Source of the DNA: JBCBEX01 sp039177895
Lineage (GTDB): Bacteria; Bacteroidota; Rhodothermia; Rhodothermales; Rubricoccaceae
Length of the DNA stretch: 49,979 nucleotides
Direction of reading: 5' to 3'
Assembly: GCA_039177895.1 (NCBI GenBank)
Contig: JBCDFO010000003.1
Span: 1 to 49,979, forward strand
Part shown: positions 32,953 through 42,273 of the stretch, piece after piece
Numbering within the stretch: the stretch's first letter is position 1
How the letters are laid out: each line of letters opens with the position of its first letter
Position numbers and translations under genes: made by a program
Notes under the pieces: generated by a model
The model's input: the letters and a program-made list of their open reading frames with translations, nothing else
Told to the model about the DNA's origin: nothing
The model's database searches: none

Positions 32953-34998
32953 ATGGTCAAGGCAATTCATCATCGGTCCGTTGGTTCTCATAGGAGTGTT
33001 GTGAGTGAATGGCAGCAAATCGGACTCGAACTGGATCGTCGAGTTAAGAGGTACAGCCGCGCTGGTGGAGAACTCAACCCTGGGTCAGGGCACGAGGGAG
33101 TAAGGCTGTTTGAAGACCTCGACAGGCTCATGAGGAATGAGGAGAGGAATCACGATTCAGCCAAGTGGAGTTGGGAGTGGATATTTGAGCCGTTAGTTCA
33201 TAGGTTGCTAGAGGAAATTGCTGTATGGGTTTGCATAGGGCACTTTACTGGCGACCGCGCTAACCCCGTGAGGCGTTGGTCGTACTTTTTCTCCGAAGAG
33301 CTCTCGTGGGCTAGCGAGAATAGTATTAGGCCAGAGCAGCCCTATACAGCCCTCCGCGCTTTGACATTTAACGCCCAGTACAACCGTAAGGCAGAATCAT
33401 CATTTATATCTACTTCTGCACTTCTCGAGGCCTTGCCTCCGAATATGTCTAGCGGTGGGTTCCAGGGAGGAAAAATCGAATACCCCTACGGTTCATCATT
33501 GCTTGTATCTTTGCGTGGTGACAAATTTTGGGAAAATAATTTAAGTTCTAGTGGTAAATATTTGCGCGATAGCGTATGTCTTTGTGATTGGAGGAATCTA
33601 TATTCAATTGCCATAAAGAATCAGGAAAGTAGACTAGATTTACTTAGAAAAATGATATCTAGTAGAGTTATAGACGAATGGGTGGGAAAAAATCTTACAT
33701 CACGGGATGATAAAAAAGTTCCTTTAAGGTGGGACACGATTAACGACTCGTTGCGTATCAATATGGAGGGATATGCAGATGAGTATAGACAAGAGTTGGT
33801 CAGCACATTTCCCACCATAACTCCGGATGCGATAGATATCGAATCAAGACTACGGTTTTTTGTTGATAAATTGGGAGGAAGAGAGGCAGATATTTATGAG
33901 AAAATTTCCAGATATGTAGGGTGGGTCCAGGATATAGCACCGTCATCCATGGGAGGTATTCTTACTATTCCAGCCTGGCTTCCTGGTGAAGGTCTCACTG
34001 GCCGGTCTGGTTCACTAGTCATAGCAGTTAAATATGGGCAGAAGGTTAGTTCCAACGATATTTGTAGCATTATTTCGGCCTTCAGACTAGGCTCAGTAAA
34101 TATCGCTCTTGACGAAAAAAATGTCCAGGGGCTGCGGAAAGCGACTGATATTTTTGGACATGAGGTTAAGCATATGGCGATAGCTATATCTGACCATTGG
34201 ATGGTTCGTCCCGAGTCGGTTTTAGGCGACCTGTCGAGTGATTTGGGATCTGATGAATCTGGCAAGATAAACAGGTATAAGATAGCGCCATTCCCTGAGC
34301 TATTTGAATCTGCTGGTCAAATATTACGTCTGTGGTGCCAGCTCGATAACCCAGAGGATGTATTCCCAGAAGGAACCCCAGAGTCTTTGTCATCTCTAGT
34401 CGACAAGTGTTGGATCCTATCGAAATCTGTACTAAAGGCTTATGCTCTCAAGGGGGCTAAGTTCGAGATTGGTACAAAACTCAATATTAGTAAAATCCAG
34501 TATGCAGAAAAAATAATTGACGAAATAGATAACCTGTGGAGTGATAGATTTCAGATTAAAAGTAAAGAACCTAAGATATTATGGGAGCGAAGAAAAAATG
34601 CTGACTGGATGAACATGGCTCGACTCATAATATCCGTACTTACTAATGTGATCAGGCACGCTGACCCTAGTTACACTATAAGGGTCACGATGTATAGAGG
34701 TAAATACGACAGGGGTGGTCATGGCTATATAACTATTAGATTTTTCAACCATAGAAATGAAGATGGTAGGTTTTCGAATAAGAATGGAGAAAAGAGCGAT
34801 TTGCTTGACAAAATATATAGCGCGATGGAGTCGAATAGATCTATGCCCTTTACCTCTAGTAGGTTTTCGAGCGAGAGTATAATTCGCGAGATGCTAGATC
34901 GTTTGAATGCAAAAGGTAAAGTACGAGAGTTCAGAAATAAATATATTAGCGAATTTACTATACCACTGAAATCCTTAGAGGTGCAAAATGATGAATAG
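32953..34998 (+). CDS. Histidine-kinase-like protein, first gene of the six-gene operon
   Basis: The 681-residue protein has no membrane segment. Residues 1-390 match nothing I recognise. Residues about 395-416 (KATDIFGHEVKHMAIAIS) look like a dimerisation/phosphoacceptor helix with His403 followed by Glu. About 150 residues later, LIISVLTNVIRHADPSYTIR (Asn565) resembles the N box of a HATPase domain. A strand pair GHGYITIRFFNH and a final RNKYISEFTIPLKSL resemble the end of such a domain. The glycine-rich DxGxG and GxGL loops are not canonical, so ATP binding is uncertain. The gene is clearly AT-rich compared with the backbone. Its stop overlaps the next start by 11 bp. Confidence 0.6.
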   Translation: MVKAIHHRSVGSHRSVVSEWQQIGLELDRRVKRYSRAGGELNPGSGHEGVRLFEDLDRLMRNEERNHDSAKWSWEWIFEPLVHRLLEEIAVWVCIGHFTGDRANPVRRWSYFFSEELSWASENSIRPEQPYTALRALTFNAQYNRKAESSFISTSALLEALPPNMSSGGFQGGKIEYPYGSSLLVSLRGDKFWENNLSSSGKYLRDSVCLCDWRNLYSIAIKNQESRLDLLRKMISSRVIDEWVGKNLTSRDDKKVPLRWDTINDSLRINMEGYADEYRQELVSTFPTITPDAIDIESRLRFFVDKLGGREADIYEKISRYVGWVQDIAPSSMGGILTIPAWLPGEGLTGRSGSLVIAVKYGQKVSSNDICSIISAFRLGSVNIALDEKNVQGLRKATDIFGHEVKHMAIAISDHWMVRPESVLGDLSSDLGSDESGKINRYKIAPFPELFESAGQILRLWCQLDNPEDVFPEGTPESLSSLVDKCWILSKSVLKAYALKGAKFEIGTKLNISKIQYAEKIIDEIDNLWSDRFQIKSKEPKILWERRKNADWMNMARLIISVLTNVIRHADPSYTIRVTMYRGKYDRGGHGYITIRFFNHRNEDGRFSNKNGEKSDLLDKIYSAMESNRSMPFTSSRFSSESIIREMLDRLNAKGKVREFRNKYISEFTIPLKSLEVQNDE

Positions 34999-36361
34999 AG
35001 TTCCAATTTTGATAGTGGATGATTCTGACTTTGAATATCCAAAGGTCAATAAATATAATGGATATTTTGATTTTTATTATCATGACATAAGTTACATTAA
35101 AATTGAGGGTAGTGACTCGTATAAAAAATTTATCGATCTATTCAGCGGTGAAAATGGTGTGGGTAAAAAGAGAGTGAAAGATGGTAATATAATTATTATG
35201 GATTTGGGACTCGATCTACCTGGCTATGTTATGGAAGAAGCGGATAGTGAAGATGGTAGTACTAGGAACGAAGTATTGGATAGATTGATCAACGGAGCAT
35301 TCGCGGATGGTAACCCTCTACAGAGGCAGGGGTTATACTTAATAGCGAAGTTGATGTCAAATCGCGACTGGCATGGAGTTATCCAGATTGCTACTACCCT
35401 AGGCTCTAATACCGCGATAAAAAAAGCTATAGAAAAGATACGGTATATATTTCCCGAAAGGGATGTGCACATTCAGATAGCAAGTGCAGGCGATAGCATG
35501 AGAAATGTGGGAAAAGACATAATAAGAGAGTCTATAGAGATATATCTACGAGAATTTGGGGATATAGAGCACAGGATTTGGGGAGCCGATAGCAGATTGA
35601 GAGATGTGGTTAGTAGTTGGTATTCTGATGGATCGGATGTTCCCCACACGTATATTCTTGAGTCAAAAAGCCCAGCTGATTACGAGAAGTGTAGAAAAGA
35701 GATCAGTAGATATCTTAGAGGTCTATTTCGCTTCGATCCACCGCAACATTGGTTTGACGATGCGCAGCTAAAGATTCTGCATCGAGAACTCCAGGGACTG
35801 GTAGGCTCGAAGTCTATAGCTCATGTTGGCAAAGGTATAGATTCTCAGCGACGCTTGTCGCTCGGGGCTGTTATCATAGTGCTGGCAGCAGTTCTCGGAA
35901 GCGACGTTGCCGATGCTTTGCAGAGCGTTAATTTTGAGAAAGGATCAGGCAATGTTCTTCCAGTTCAGAGTGGAGAGCAAGCACGCAAATCCATAGTTGC
36001 GCTAGCTACAATGTTTAGCAAAATGTGTATTCATGATAATACTAGTAGTAGTGCAGTCAATTCTATATCTTTTGACCCCGAGGGTGGGATACTTCGGATT
36101 TGCTTAGGGTTTGATTGTGAGGTGTCATACAAGCCTGGTCAAGTCGCACTTGCCGAAAAGATACGGTCAATCTACTCAATCGACGGCGAGCAAAAGATGC
36201 TTTATGGGGGCCAATCGTTTAATTCCTACCTTGATTTTGTTATACAGTCATCTAAGTCTATCCAGGGGAAAAGGTCAAGCTGTATAGTTAACGTTTTTCC
36301 AGGCTCAGGAATGAGCAATTGCGGTACTCGTGATACGATCTTGGAGGTGAGAGTGTGTTGA
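34988..36361 (+). CDS. Receiver-like protein, second gene of the operon
   Basis: The 457-residue protein starts VPILIVDDSDFEYPKV, with acidic pair Asp11-Asp12. A possible phosphoacceptor Asp72 is in GNIIIMDLGLDLPGYV. GLYLIAKLMSNRDWHGVIQIATTLGSN follows, with a Thr/Ser at the position of the receiver switch residue. The spacing is longer than in a standard receiver, through insertions before and after Asp72. The remaining 300 residues (including LSLGAVIIVLAAVLGSDVADAL) match nothing I know. An in-frame second ATG makes the start uncertain by one codon. It is AT-rich and tightly coupled to both neighbours. Confidence 0.6.
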   Translation: MMNRVPILIVDDSDFEYPKVNKYNGYFDFYYHDISYIKIEGSDSYKKFIDLFSGENGVGKKRVKDGNIIIMDLGLDLPGYVMEEADSEDGSTRNEVLDRLINGAFADGNPLQRQGLYLIAKLMSNRDWHGVIQIATTLGSNTAIKKAIEKIRYIFPERDVHIQIASAGDSMRNVGKDIIRESIEIYLREFGDIEHRIWGADSRLRDVVSSWYSDGSDVPHTYILESKSPADYEKCRKEISRYLRGLFRFDPPQHWFDDAQLKILHRELQGLVGSKSIAHVGKGIDSQRRLSLGAVIIVLAAVLGSDVADALQSVNFEKGSGNVLPVQSGEQARKSIVALATMFSKMCIHDNTSSSAVNSISFDPEGGILRICLGFDCEVSYKPGQVALAEKIRSIYSIDGEQKMLYGGQSFNSYLDFVIQSSKSIQGKRSSCIVNVFPGSGMSNCGTRDTILEVRVC

Positions 36362-37179
36362 GTCGAGCACTGGTTGTCGACCAGACGAACCCACATAGGG
36401 GAGGGGAGAGTGCAAAGAGCCTTCTCGCGACATGTGGTAAGGTATACATATATGATGGAGATACAGTATCTCTTCTCTCTGATGCAGGATTGACATTAGA
36501 GAGGCCTAGCCGGGTCAATATTCTACTCCTTCATGATTCAGACTCTGGCTATTTGGGAAAGCTAAAAATTGAGGCCGATTCTGTAATTAGGTATACAGGA
36601 GCCACACCTGTTCCGTCGCCTCCCGTAGGTGAGGTATGGGTTTCTAGGCCAATTTCTGGAGAGCAGCCGTTGTCGGAGGAAGAGGCTGCTGAAATCGTTT
36701 CTTGGATGTTGGAACGAGGACGTGAGTTGCCTTCGATACTACGTGTCGGCCTGAGTAGAGCTGTTACCCTGAAGCTTTCAATCTTATGTCAAGGATTTAT
36801 CGCAGTATATCTAAATTCAGAGTATGGATACAATAAAAGATATTGGGATACACTAGGCTTAAGTAGTTCAAAGATGGAAAGAGAAAGTAGCCTGCTCAAA
36901 AATTTGGACGGGAGGAGGGGAGAGGTTAGCGCAAGTACTTGGTGGTTGTCGTCCTTGGAGGAACCATCCGGCAGAGAAAGGATAGCAGATCCTGGCTCTT
37001 TGGAGAGTCGAAAGGCACGGGTGTTAAAGGATCTGGAGGCAGAGTTGGGTTCAGGGTTTAATCTTGAAGGGAGTAATATTGCCCAGCTCATTGATGAGGT
37101 ATATAGTTCAGGATCGCTGCTGAATGACATTGACATGGTAGCAGAAGCCTTTCTAGAGATCGCGAGTATACTCAAGTGA
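36355..37179 (+). CDS. Protein of unknown function, third gene of the operon
   Basis: The 274-residue protein starts at GTG 36355, or at TTG 36358 as a TTGA overlap. The N-terminus LSRALVVDQTNPHRGGESAK and the next strand KVYIYDG could be a strongly reduced receiver-like or Rossmann fold, but no phosphoacceptor Asp is evident. PVGEVWVSRPISGEQPLSEEEAA and a helical C-terminus (SRKARVLKDLEAELGSGFNL) follow. No family was recognised. It overlaps the previous gene and its stop overlaps the next GTG start, which argues that it is a genuine part of the unit. It is the last AT-rich gene. Confidence 0.6.
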   Translation: MLSRALVVDQTNPHRGGESAKSLLATCGKVYIYDGDTVSLLSDAGLTLERPSRVNILLLHDSDSGYLGKLKIEADSVIRYTGATPVPSPPVGEVWVSRPISGEQPLSEEEAAEIVSWMLERGRELPSILRVGLSRAVTLKLSILCQGFIAVYLNSEYGYNKRYWDTLGLSSSKMERESSLLKNLDGRRGEVSASTWWLSSLEEPSGRERIADPGSLESRKARVLKDLEAELGSGFNLEGSNIAQLIDEVYSSGSLLNDIDMVAEAFLEIASILK

Positions 37180-37712
37180 GCGCCCGAGCTATATCCGATT
37201 GGCAAAAACGAAGAGCCAACTTCAATCATGACTGGCTAAAAAACCAATACATGCCAGCGCTCGCAAAGTGCTTGAACCTGCTGGATGGGCAAATTGAGGA
37301 TACTCAGTTCGAGTTGGCATTTGTGCCGAATGTGCTCCCCGAGTGGGAGGCGCAATACCGCGAGGTTAGACAACTCTTGCAGAGTTTCGAACAAGACATG
37401 TCCCCTCGAACGCTAGTGTACCAGATGGGCTTTCGCGAGGATGGTCAGAACGAGTACTGGCTGGCTAGCGTCATGCACCAACTCTGGCTAGCCCGCTACC
37501 CAGTCCGACAATGGATTGAGCATGGGACCGTGCGGGCACGGGCAGCAGACGCCGCCTACCTAGTCTTACGGAAGTCGCTTCACGGCTGCCACGATCTGCG
37601 ATTGCCAGAGTCAAACCACGCACTCCGCGACACGCTAGCTACGTTCCGAGAACGATGCCAAGAGCTGGCACAAGCTATTGAGCAGTTTCCAAGCGAGATC
37701 AAAGTCACTTGA
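37176..37712 (+). CDS. Helical protein of unknown function, fourth gene of the operon
   Basis: The 178-residue protein starts with GTG on a GTGA overlap and ends on a TTGA overlap with the next gene. It is predicted all-helical and soluble (WLKNQYMPALAKCLNLLDGQ, QYREVRQLLQSFEQDM, ADAAYLVLRKSLHGCHDL, TFRERCQELAQAIEQ). No known domain is visible. Possible roles are an adaptor or a phosphotransfer-like helical bundle, but no obvious conserved His in an HPt context can be shown. Base composition returns to the GC-rich type from this gene on. Confidence 0.6.
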   Translation: MSARAISDWQKRRANFNHDWLKNQYMPALAKCLNLLDGQIEDTQFELAFVPNVLPEWEAQYREVRQLLQSFEQDMSPRTLVYQMGFREDGQNEYWLASVMHQLWLARYPVRQWIEHGTVRARAADAAYLVLRKSLHGCHDLRLPESNHALRDTLATFRERCQELAQAIEQFPSEIKVT

Positions 37713-39535
37713 TTACGTCCACTACCACTCTGCCGCGCATTCTTATCATCGACGACCTCTTCGGACGGACCCATTCTGACCGTCGAAACGAAGAGCGCGC
37801 TAATCTATGCGGCCAGTACCTCCTGCTAGACGTCACAGGTGACGAGACCAATAAAGGATCTACGCAGCGGATCAAGAGGCCGGTGGCACAGGTCGTGTTC
37901 TCACGGGGACAAACGCCCGCTAGCGCTAGCGTTGGCGATATCGTGGACAACGATCTAGAAGGCACACTGCAGGTCATCCGTCAAGGCTGGGACCTACGTC
38001 CGCCTGGAACGCTGCCCTGGACGCTAGTTCTCCTCGACCTATGCTTCTATACGGGTCGTGTGTCTAGCACCAGCGAGTCGGATCGAGGTCGCGGTATGCC
38101 GGAGGGGCGTCTGGGTGATGACGATCCGCAGCACTACTTCGGCTTGCATTTGCTCAATGCCATACGCGACGCCTTCCCTACGTTGCCAGTCATTGTGCTC
38201 TCGAGTAAACCGCATGAGCAGGTAAGTCGGGCTTTGGAGGGGATCTTTGGCTTTCTGCCCCGCGAAAAGGCAGGCAGCCCCAGCAAGCTGCGTACGTACA
38301 TATACGAGCATGGGCTTCTGCCAGACGAGCGGGGCGTGATTGTCGGGACCTCAGTCCCGCTGCTTCTGGCACTACGTGCTGCGCGCAAGGCCGCCCTGGA
38401 TCCGCGCAATCTGCTGATTCGAGGCGAACCCGGTGTGGGTAAGGAGTCCATGGCTGACTACCTGAACCTTCACGCACTGGTAAGAACGCGAAAGAAGGAC
38501 CGACCACTTGTTAAAGTCAACGCCGCTGTGCTCACGCCTGAACTGTACGCCAGTGCCCTCTTTGGGCACAAGAAAGGCGCATTCACCGGGGCCACCCGTG
38601 ACCACACAGGCTACATCAAAGAGGCTGACGGCGGAGACCTCTTCCTGGATGAAATCAAGGATGCTCCTCCAGCGGTCCAGGCGGGTTTGTTGCGAGCACT
38701 ACAAGAGCGCGAGGTCACGCCTGTTGGTAGCACCGAGACGGTCCCAGTACATGTGCGGTTTCTCTCAGCGACCAATGCCGACGTTGAGACCCTAGTTCAA
38801 GAGGGCAGCTTCCGCTCCGATCTGCTTGCACGACTCCGTGAAGGGGATCCAATCATGCTACCACCACTACGCGAGCGCCTGGACGACCTGCCGCCTCTTG
38901 TCGAAGCCTTTCTGAGGAAAGCTGAACAGATGCATCCCCGTGCGACCAAGGGGCGGACGGTGGAGCTTGGGGCCCTGGAGAAGCTCCGCAACCATACCTG
39001 GCCCGAGAACATCCGCGAACTCCAGCGTTGCCTGTTCAATGCAGTCTACAATTATCCAGACGCAGTGCACCTATTCCCAGCTCATATTCGGTTTGATGAG
39101 CGACCGGGCGACGGGGCGCTATCAGGGCTGTCTGGCACACGTCGCCGCGTGACTGCTCCCGATATCCCCACATCGTCTGCGCCTAACGTTGGCTTGTTTC
39201 AGATGAACAGCGCCGACCCGGCTGTGCTGCGGGACAGCCTGGCTGATTTGCAGGCACTCGTGGCTGAGTATCTATCTAGTGCTCTCAGGACAACCAGTGA
39301 TCCTGTAACGGGCAAGCTTGTGCCGACAACGGCCTACAAGATGATCGTCGAGCGAGATGTATGGACAAGCAACGCCACCACTGCTGCCGCAGACCTCATC
39401 ATCAATCTGCTCGGCATACATCCTGCGTCCAAACAGCGCCTGCTAGACGACGATGCCATGCTCCGCGAGGCGTACGAGTGGGCGTTCGCGCAGCGCCCGC
39501 AACGCTCACGCAAACCAAAGAAGCGCTCAAAGTAG
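37709..39535 (+). CDS. Receiver plus sigma-54-interacting AAA+ activator, fifth gene of the operon
   Basis: The 608-residue protein starts with TTG on a TTGA overlap. An expanded receiver covers residues 10-170: RILIIDDLFGR (Asp15-Asp16), LVLLDLCFYTG (Asp110) and VIVLSSKPHE (Ser165/166, Lys167). The bEBP AAA+ domain has Walker A GEPGVGKE (239-246), the sigma-54 contact loop GAFTGA (290-295) in ALFGHKKGAFTGATRDHTG, Walker B LFLDEI (311-316), arginine-finger segment FRSDLLARL (368-376) and WPENIRELQR (431-440). This is NtrC-type architecture and should remodel RpoN polymerase. The C-terminus has a possible but non-standard HTH (TTAAADLIINLLGIHPAS) rather than a clear Fis domain. Confidence 0.88.
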   Translation: MITSTTTLPRILIIDDLFGRTHSDRRNEERANLCGQYLLLDVTGDETNKGSTQRIKRPVAQVVFSRGQTPASASVGDIVDNDLEGTLQVIRQGWDLRPPGTLPWTLVLLDLCFYTGRVSSTSESDRGRGMPEGRLGDDDPQHYFGLHLLNAIRDAFPTLPVIVLSSKPHEQVSRALEGIFGFLPREKAGSPSKLRTYIYEHGLLPDERGVIVGTSVPLLLALRAARKAALDPRNLLIRGEPGVGKESMADYLNLHALVRTRKKDRPLVKVNAAVLTPELYASALFGHKKGAFTGATRDHTGYIKEADGGDLFLDEIKDAPPAVQAGLLRALQEREVTPVGSTETVPVHVRFLSATNADVETLVQEGSFRSDLLARLREGDPIMLPPLRERLDDLPPLVEAFLRKAEQMHPRATKGRTVELGALEKLRNHTWPENIRELQRCLFNAVYNYPDAVHLFPAHIRFDERPGDGALSGLSGTRRRVTAPDIPTSSAPNVGLFQMNSADPAVLRDSLADLQALVAEYLSSALRTTSDPVTGKLVPTTAYKMIVERDVWTSNATTAAADLIINLLGIHPASKQRLLDDDAMLREAYEWAFAQRPQRSRKPKKRSK

Positions 39536-39556
39536 ATACGCAATCATCGCCTCACA

Positions 39557-42043
39557 ATGACTGCCATGTCGGAGCTAGAGGGAATACTGTGGTTTCTCCA
39601 AGAGGAAAAGAACCAGGAAGCAGGGGCTCAGGAAGATCCTGCCGTGAACTGTGCGTTGACGGCATTCTGTCACATCTTTGGTGTTGAGAAGAGCTTTCGC
39701 GTGATCGGTGAGGTACGCACTCCGGGTCCGTTCGATCTGTTGCAGAAACTGCTGGAGTGCCTTGAGCGGGAGGGGGCAATCTATGTGCTGGGTACTTTAC
39801 CCAAGGCTGCTGCCATTCAGTATTCGTGGGACCAGCTTGGTCTTGATCTCTTCGACTTGCCGTGGTTCGATAAGCAGAAGGCTGTCTACTATCTCGAGGC
39901 CACGGCACTTTTCAAGGAAATAGGGGCGTTGCAGGCGCTACTTGGAGTAGCGGCGTCCAACGGTGAAGTGAATCCTGGGAGAGCCGCAGAGCAACTCAAA
40001 TGGGCTTGGCCTCATCGCTTCGCGCGTGCACTCCAAAAGGACGTAGGGCACGATAAGCGAAGTCTATTTCAGACGGCGAAATGGCCGGAGATCCGAGCCA
40101 AGGTTGACGAGGTTGCCGACCGCTTCAATAAGCATCGAGACACCTACATGCCACTGGCAGTCTCCACATTGTGGAGGCAGATCGAGGGGTTGCCGACCGC
40201 CGATGCAGAGCTCGAAGGAGAAGAGTTGCTGCAGGCCGCCCGTCGGGTGGCAGACCTTGACTGTCAGATGCACCGCCTGGCTCCTGTCCGCTACTTCACC
40301 CACATTGAGCCCCCCTCCTTCAAGCACGTAATCATCCTGGAGGACAATCCTGCCTTTAGAGGGCAGCTGAGGAAGGACCTAGAATCGGAGTTGGGGGCTG
40401 ACGTCGCCTTCGCAGACGTAGCGAAGTCGAAAGCGGAGCTACGTCTGTACGAGGATGCTACGGATACCGAGGATCTTGTTGCGAGGAAGTTAAAGCTAAA
40501 TGAGGTTGGTCCTGCCAACATCCTGACCTGCTATGACTTGGACCTAGGAGCAGACAGCGACGCAGAGCAGCAGCGGACGCTCCACAGTGGGCTGTGGGTC
40601 ATGTACGGCATGGCCTGTGAATACCCTGACATCCCCCGCCTTGTCATCACAGGCTTCCGCTCGCAGGACACAACGGGCTATGCCGCTGGGGGCCACGCGT
40701 ACCTGATGAAGCCATACACCGCTGAGACTCTGAGGGAGCAGATTAGGCAGTCGTCCGTGCTCCGGCGCGTGGTATGGCTCTGCCCAGAAGCCATCCAGAA
40801 CGACTACACCGAGCGCCTGTGTCACGACGGGGCTGAGCCGTGGATCTCTTTTGAGTCACATGTCCAGCAGATGTTGAGGGAGACACTTCGGCTTCGGCGT
40901 GTCAGCTTGGACGTCATCGGCGATGGTTCGGGCGTAGAGGATGTCACAGCCGCAATTGACCGGCATGGCTCGAAAGTCGTAGCCAGCGACCTCTTCGTGA
41001 TCGACCTCTTCAAAATGAACGACGCTGGACCGGACGCCCAGGCGGTCTTGAACGCCCTGACGAGTCTACGGCGGTTGAACCCTGTCGCAACTGTGGTGCT
41101 AGTCCTACCCTCGTGTCTGCAAGCAGAGCAGGCTACAGCTATGTTTTTCCGATGCCTCCCCCTCGAACTCCGTAGCGGTCGCGATGCAGTGCTGAGGAAG
41201 CCGATGTGGATCGCCGCCAACGGGCACGAGAATGCTGCACAGGTTGGACTCGCCGATTGTATCCAACACCAACTCGATCAGCAGAACGTCCACGATGTGA
41301 AGTACCAGGTGCTGATACCCGTCGCGGCTATCCTGCGGCGGTGCGACTGGGGCTATATACAGGACGCAAGCGACCAGATTGGCAAGATCAACGCAGAGGG
41401 GTCAACGTTAAGTCAGGACGAGTTGTTTGCCCCACTACTACCGCTCTTAGTGAAGCAGTATGGGCTAGCCGGGCGCCTTTCTGACGTGGCGAATTCTAAT
41501 CCCACAGACTGGCTGGTCGAAGCGATCAAGAGCGAACGGAAGATTGATGGTGATCGGTGGGACATCAAGACTGATGTAGCCCTGGCTGACGAAGCTGCTC
41601 AGAACGCGCTCATCAAGGAACAGGATGGCGCCATTCAGCAGGTCGTCAACCACTTCTACATGGTGCTCACTGAGGAGAAAATTCGGCAGCACATCACTCT
41701 TGAGCGATGGATGCGCTCGATGGTCGACAAGCGTGCTCATGAGGTTCAGGTCCTGAACAAGAAAGACCAGATCCTAAACGAAAAGGACTACGACACGCTC
41801 ACCAAGCCCCTTGCGAAGCTCTTCGGCGGTGCTACGCGCTATGAATTCACCGTACAAGGGAGTTGGTACGCCCAAGGCAAGCGGATCGACGACATTCTGG
41901 TGGTGGTGGAGTTTGCTGCCCGCTCGTCCTTAGTGGCGCGGCGAATTATAAAGGACGAGGCCGTGCACTACCTAAGCAAGGTGGCTCACGAGGAACTGGT
42001 GATGGTCCAGGAGCTACCGGTTCGCGCCCACTTCTGGCCGTAA
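39557..42043 (+). CDS. Large protein with one clear and one degenerate receiver domain, sixth gene of the operon
   Basis: The 828-residue protein begins with a 250-residue helical region of unknown type. A complete receiver follows: HVIILEDNPAFRGQLRKDLE (Glu262-Asp263), TCYDLDLGAD (Asp327 or Asp329), PRLVITGFRS (Thr365) and AYLMKPYTAE (Lys385). A second, weaker receiver-like unit spans about 449-545 (SLDVIGDGSG, DLFVIDLFKMN with Asp483, TVVLVLPS, VLRKPMW). The C-terminal 280 residues are unknown and end in an alpha/beta segment (RIDDILVVVEFAARSS). No nuclease or toxin motif was found. It starts 21 bp after the AAA+ gene and is followed by a strong terminator, so it ends the operon. Confidence 0.75.
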   Translation: MTAMSELEGILWFLQEEKNQEAGAQEDPAVNCALTAFCHIFGVEKSFRVIGEVRTPGPFDLLQKLLECLEREGAIYVLGTLPKAAAIQYSWDQLGLDLFDLPWFDKQKAVYYLEATALFKEIGALQALLGVAASNGEVNPGRAAEQLKWAWPHRFARALQKDVGHDKRSLFQTAKWPEIRAKVDEVADRFNKHRDTYMPLAVSTLWRQIEGLPTADAELEGEELLQAARRVADLDCQMHRLAPVRYFTHIEPPSFKHVIILEDNPAFRGQLRKDLESELGADVAFADVAKSKAELRLYEDATDTEDLVARKLKLNEVGPANILTCYDLDLGADSDAEQQRTLHSGLWVMYGMACEYPDIPRLVITGFRSQDTTGYAAGGHAYLMKPYTAETLREQIRQSSVLRRVVWLCPEAIQNDYTERLCHDGAEPWISFESHVQQMLRETLRLRRVSLDVIGDGSGVEDVTAAIDRHGSKVVASDLFVIDLFKMNDAGPDAQAVLNALTSLRRLNPVATVVLVLPSCLQAEQATAMFFRCLPLELRSGRDAVLRKPMWIAANGHENAAQVGLADCIQHQLDQQNVHDVKYQVLIPVAAILRRCDWGYIQDASDQIGKINAEGSTLSQDELFAPLLPLLVKQYGLAGRLSDVANSNPTDWLVEAIKSERKIDGDRWDIKTDVALADEAAQNALIKEQDGAIQQVVNHFYMVLTEEKIRQHITLERWMRSMVDKRAHEVQVLNKKDQILNEKDYDTLTKPLAKLFGGATRYEFTVQGSWYAQGKRIDDILVVVEFAARSSLVARRIIKDEAVHYLSKVAHEELVMVQELPVRAHFWP

Positions 42044-42235
42044 CGGCCTCGCTCGGAGTACGAAGGCTACAACGGGGCCGTTTGGGGAACCCGTAGGCAG
42101 ACCGTGCCTTTGCATCGCCGCTTCTCGTTCTTTCTAGCATCAAGAGCGCCTCTTCGTGAGGCCGGCAACCTGGGTTTGGACGCCTAAGGTGCCAAAGAGA
42201 TGCGGCCATTGGCAACAGCAACGTCCGGCTGGCGA

Positions 42236-42273
42236 CCCGCCTTCCAGAGTACCCCGGAAGCGCGGGTTTTTTT
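42236..42273 (+). terminator. Rho-independent terminator of the six-gene operon
   Basis: CCCGC-CTTCC (42236-42245) pairs with GGAAG-c-GCGGG (42256-42266), a 10-bp stem with one bulged base, followed by seven T residues. It lies about 190 bp after the last gene of the operon. Confidence 0.85.
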
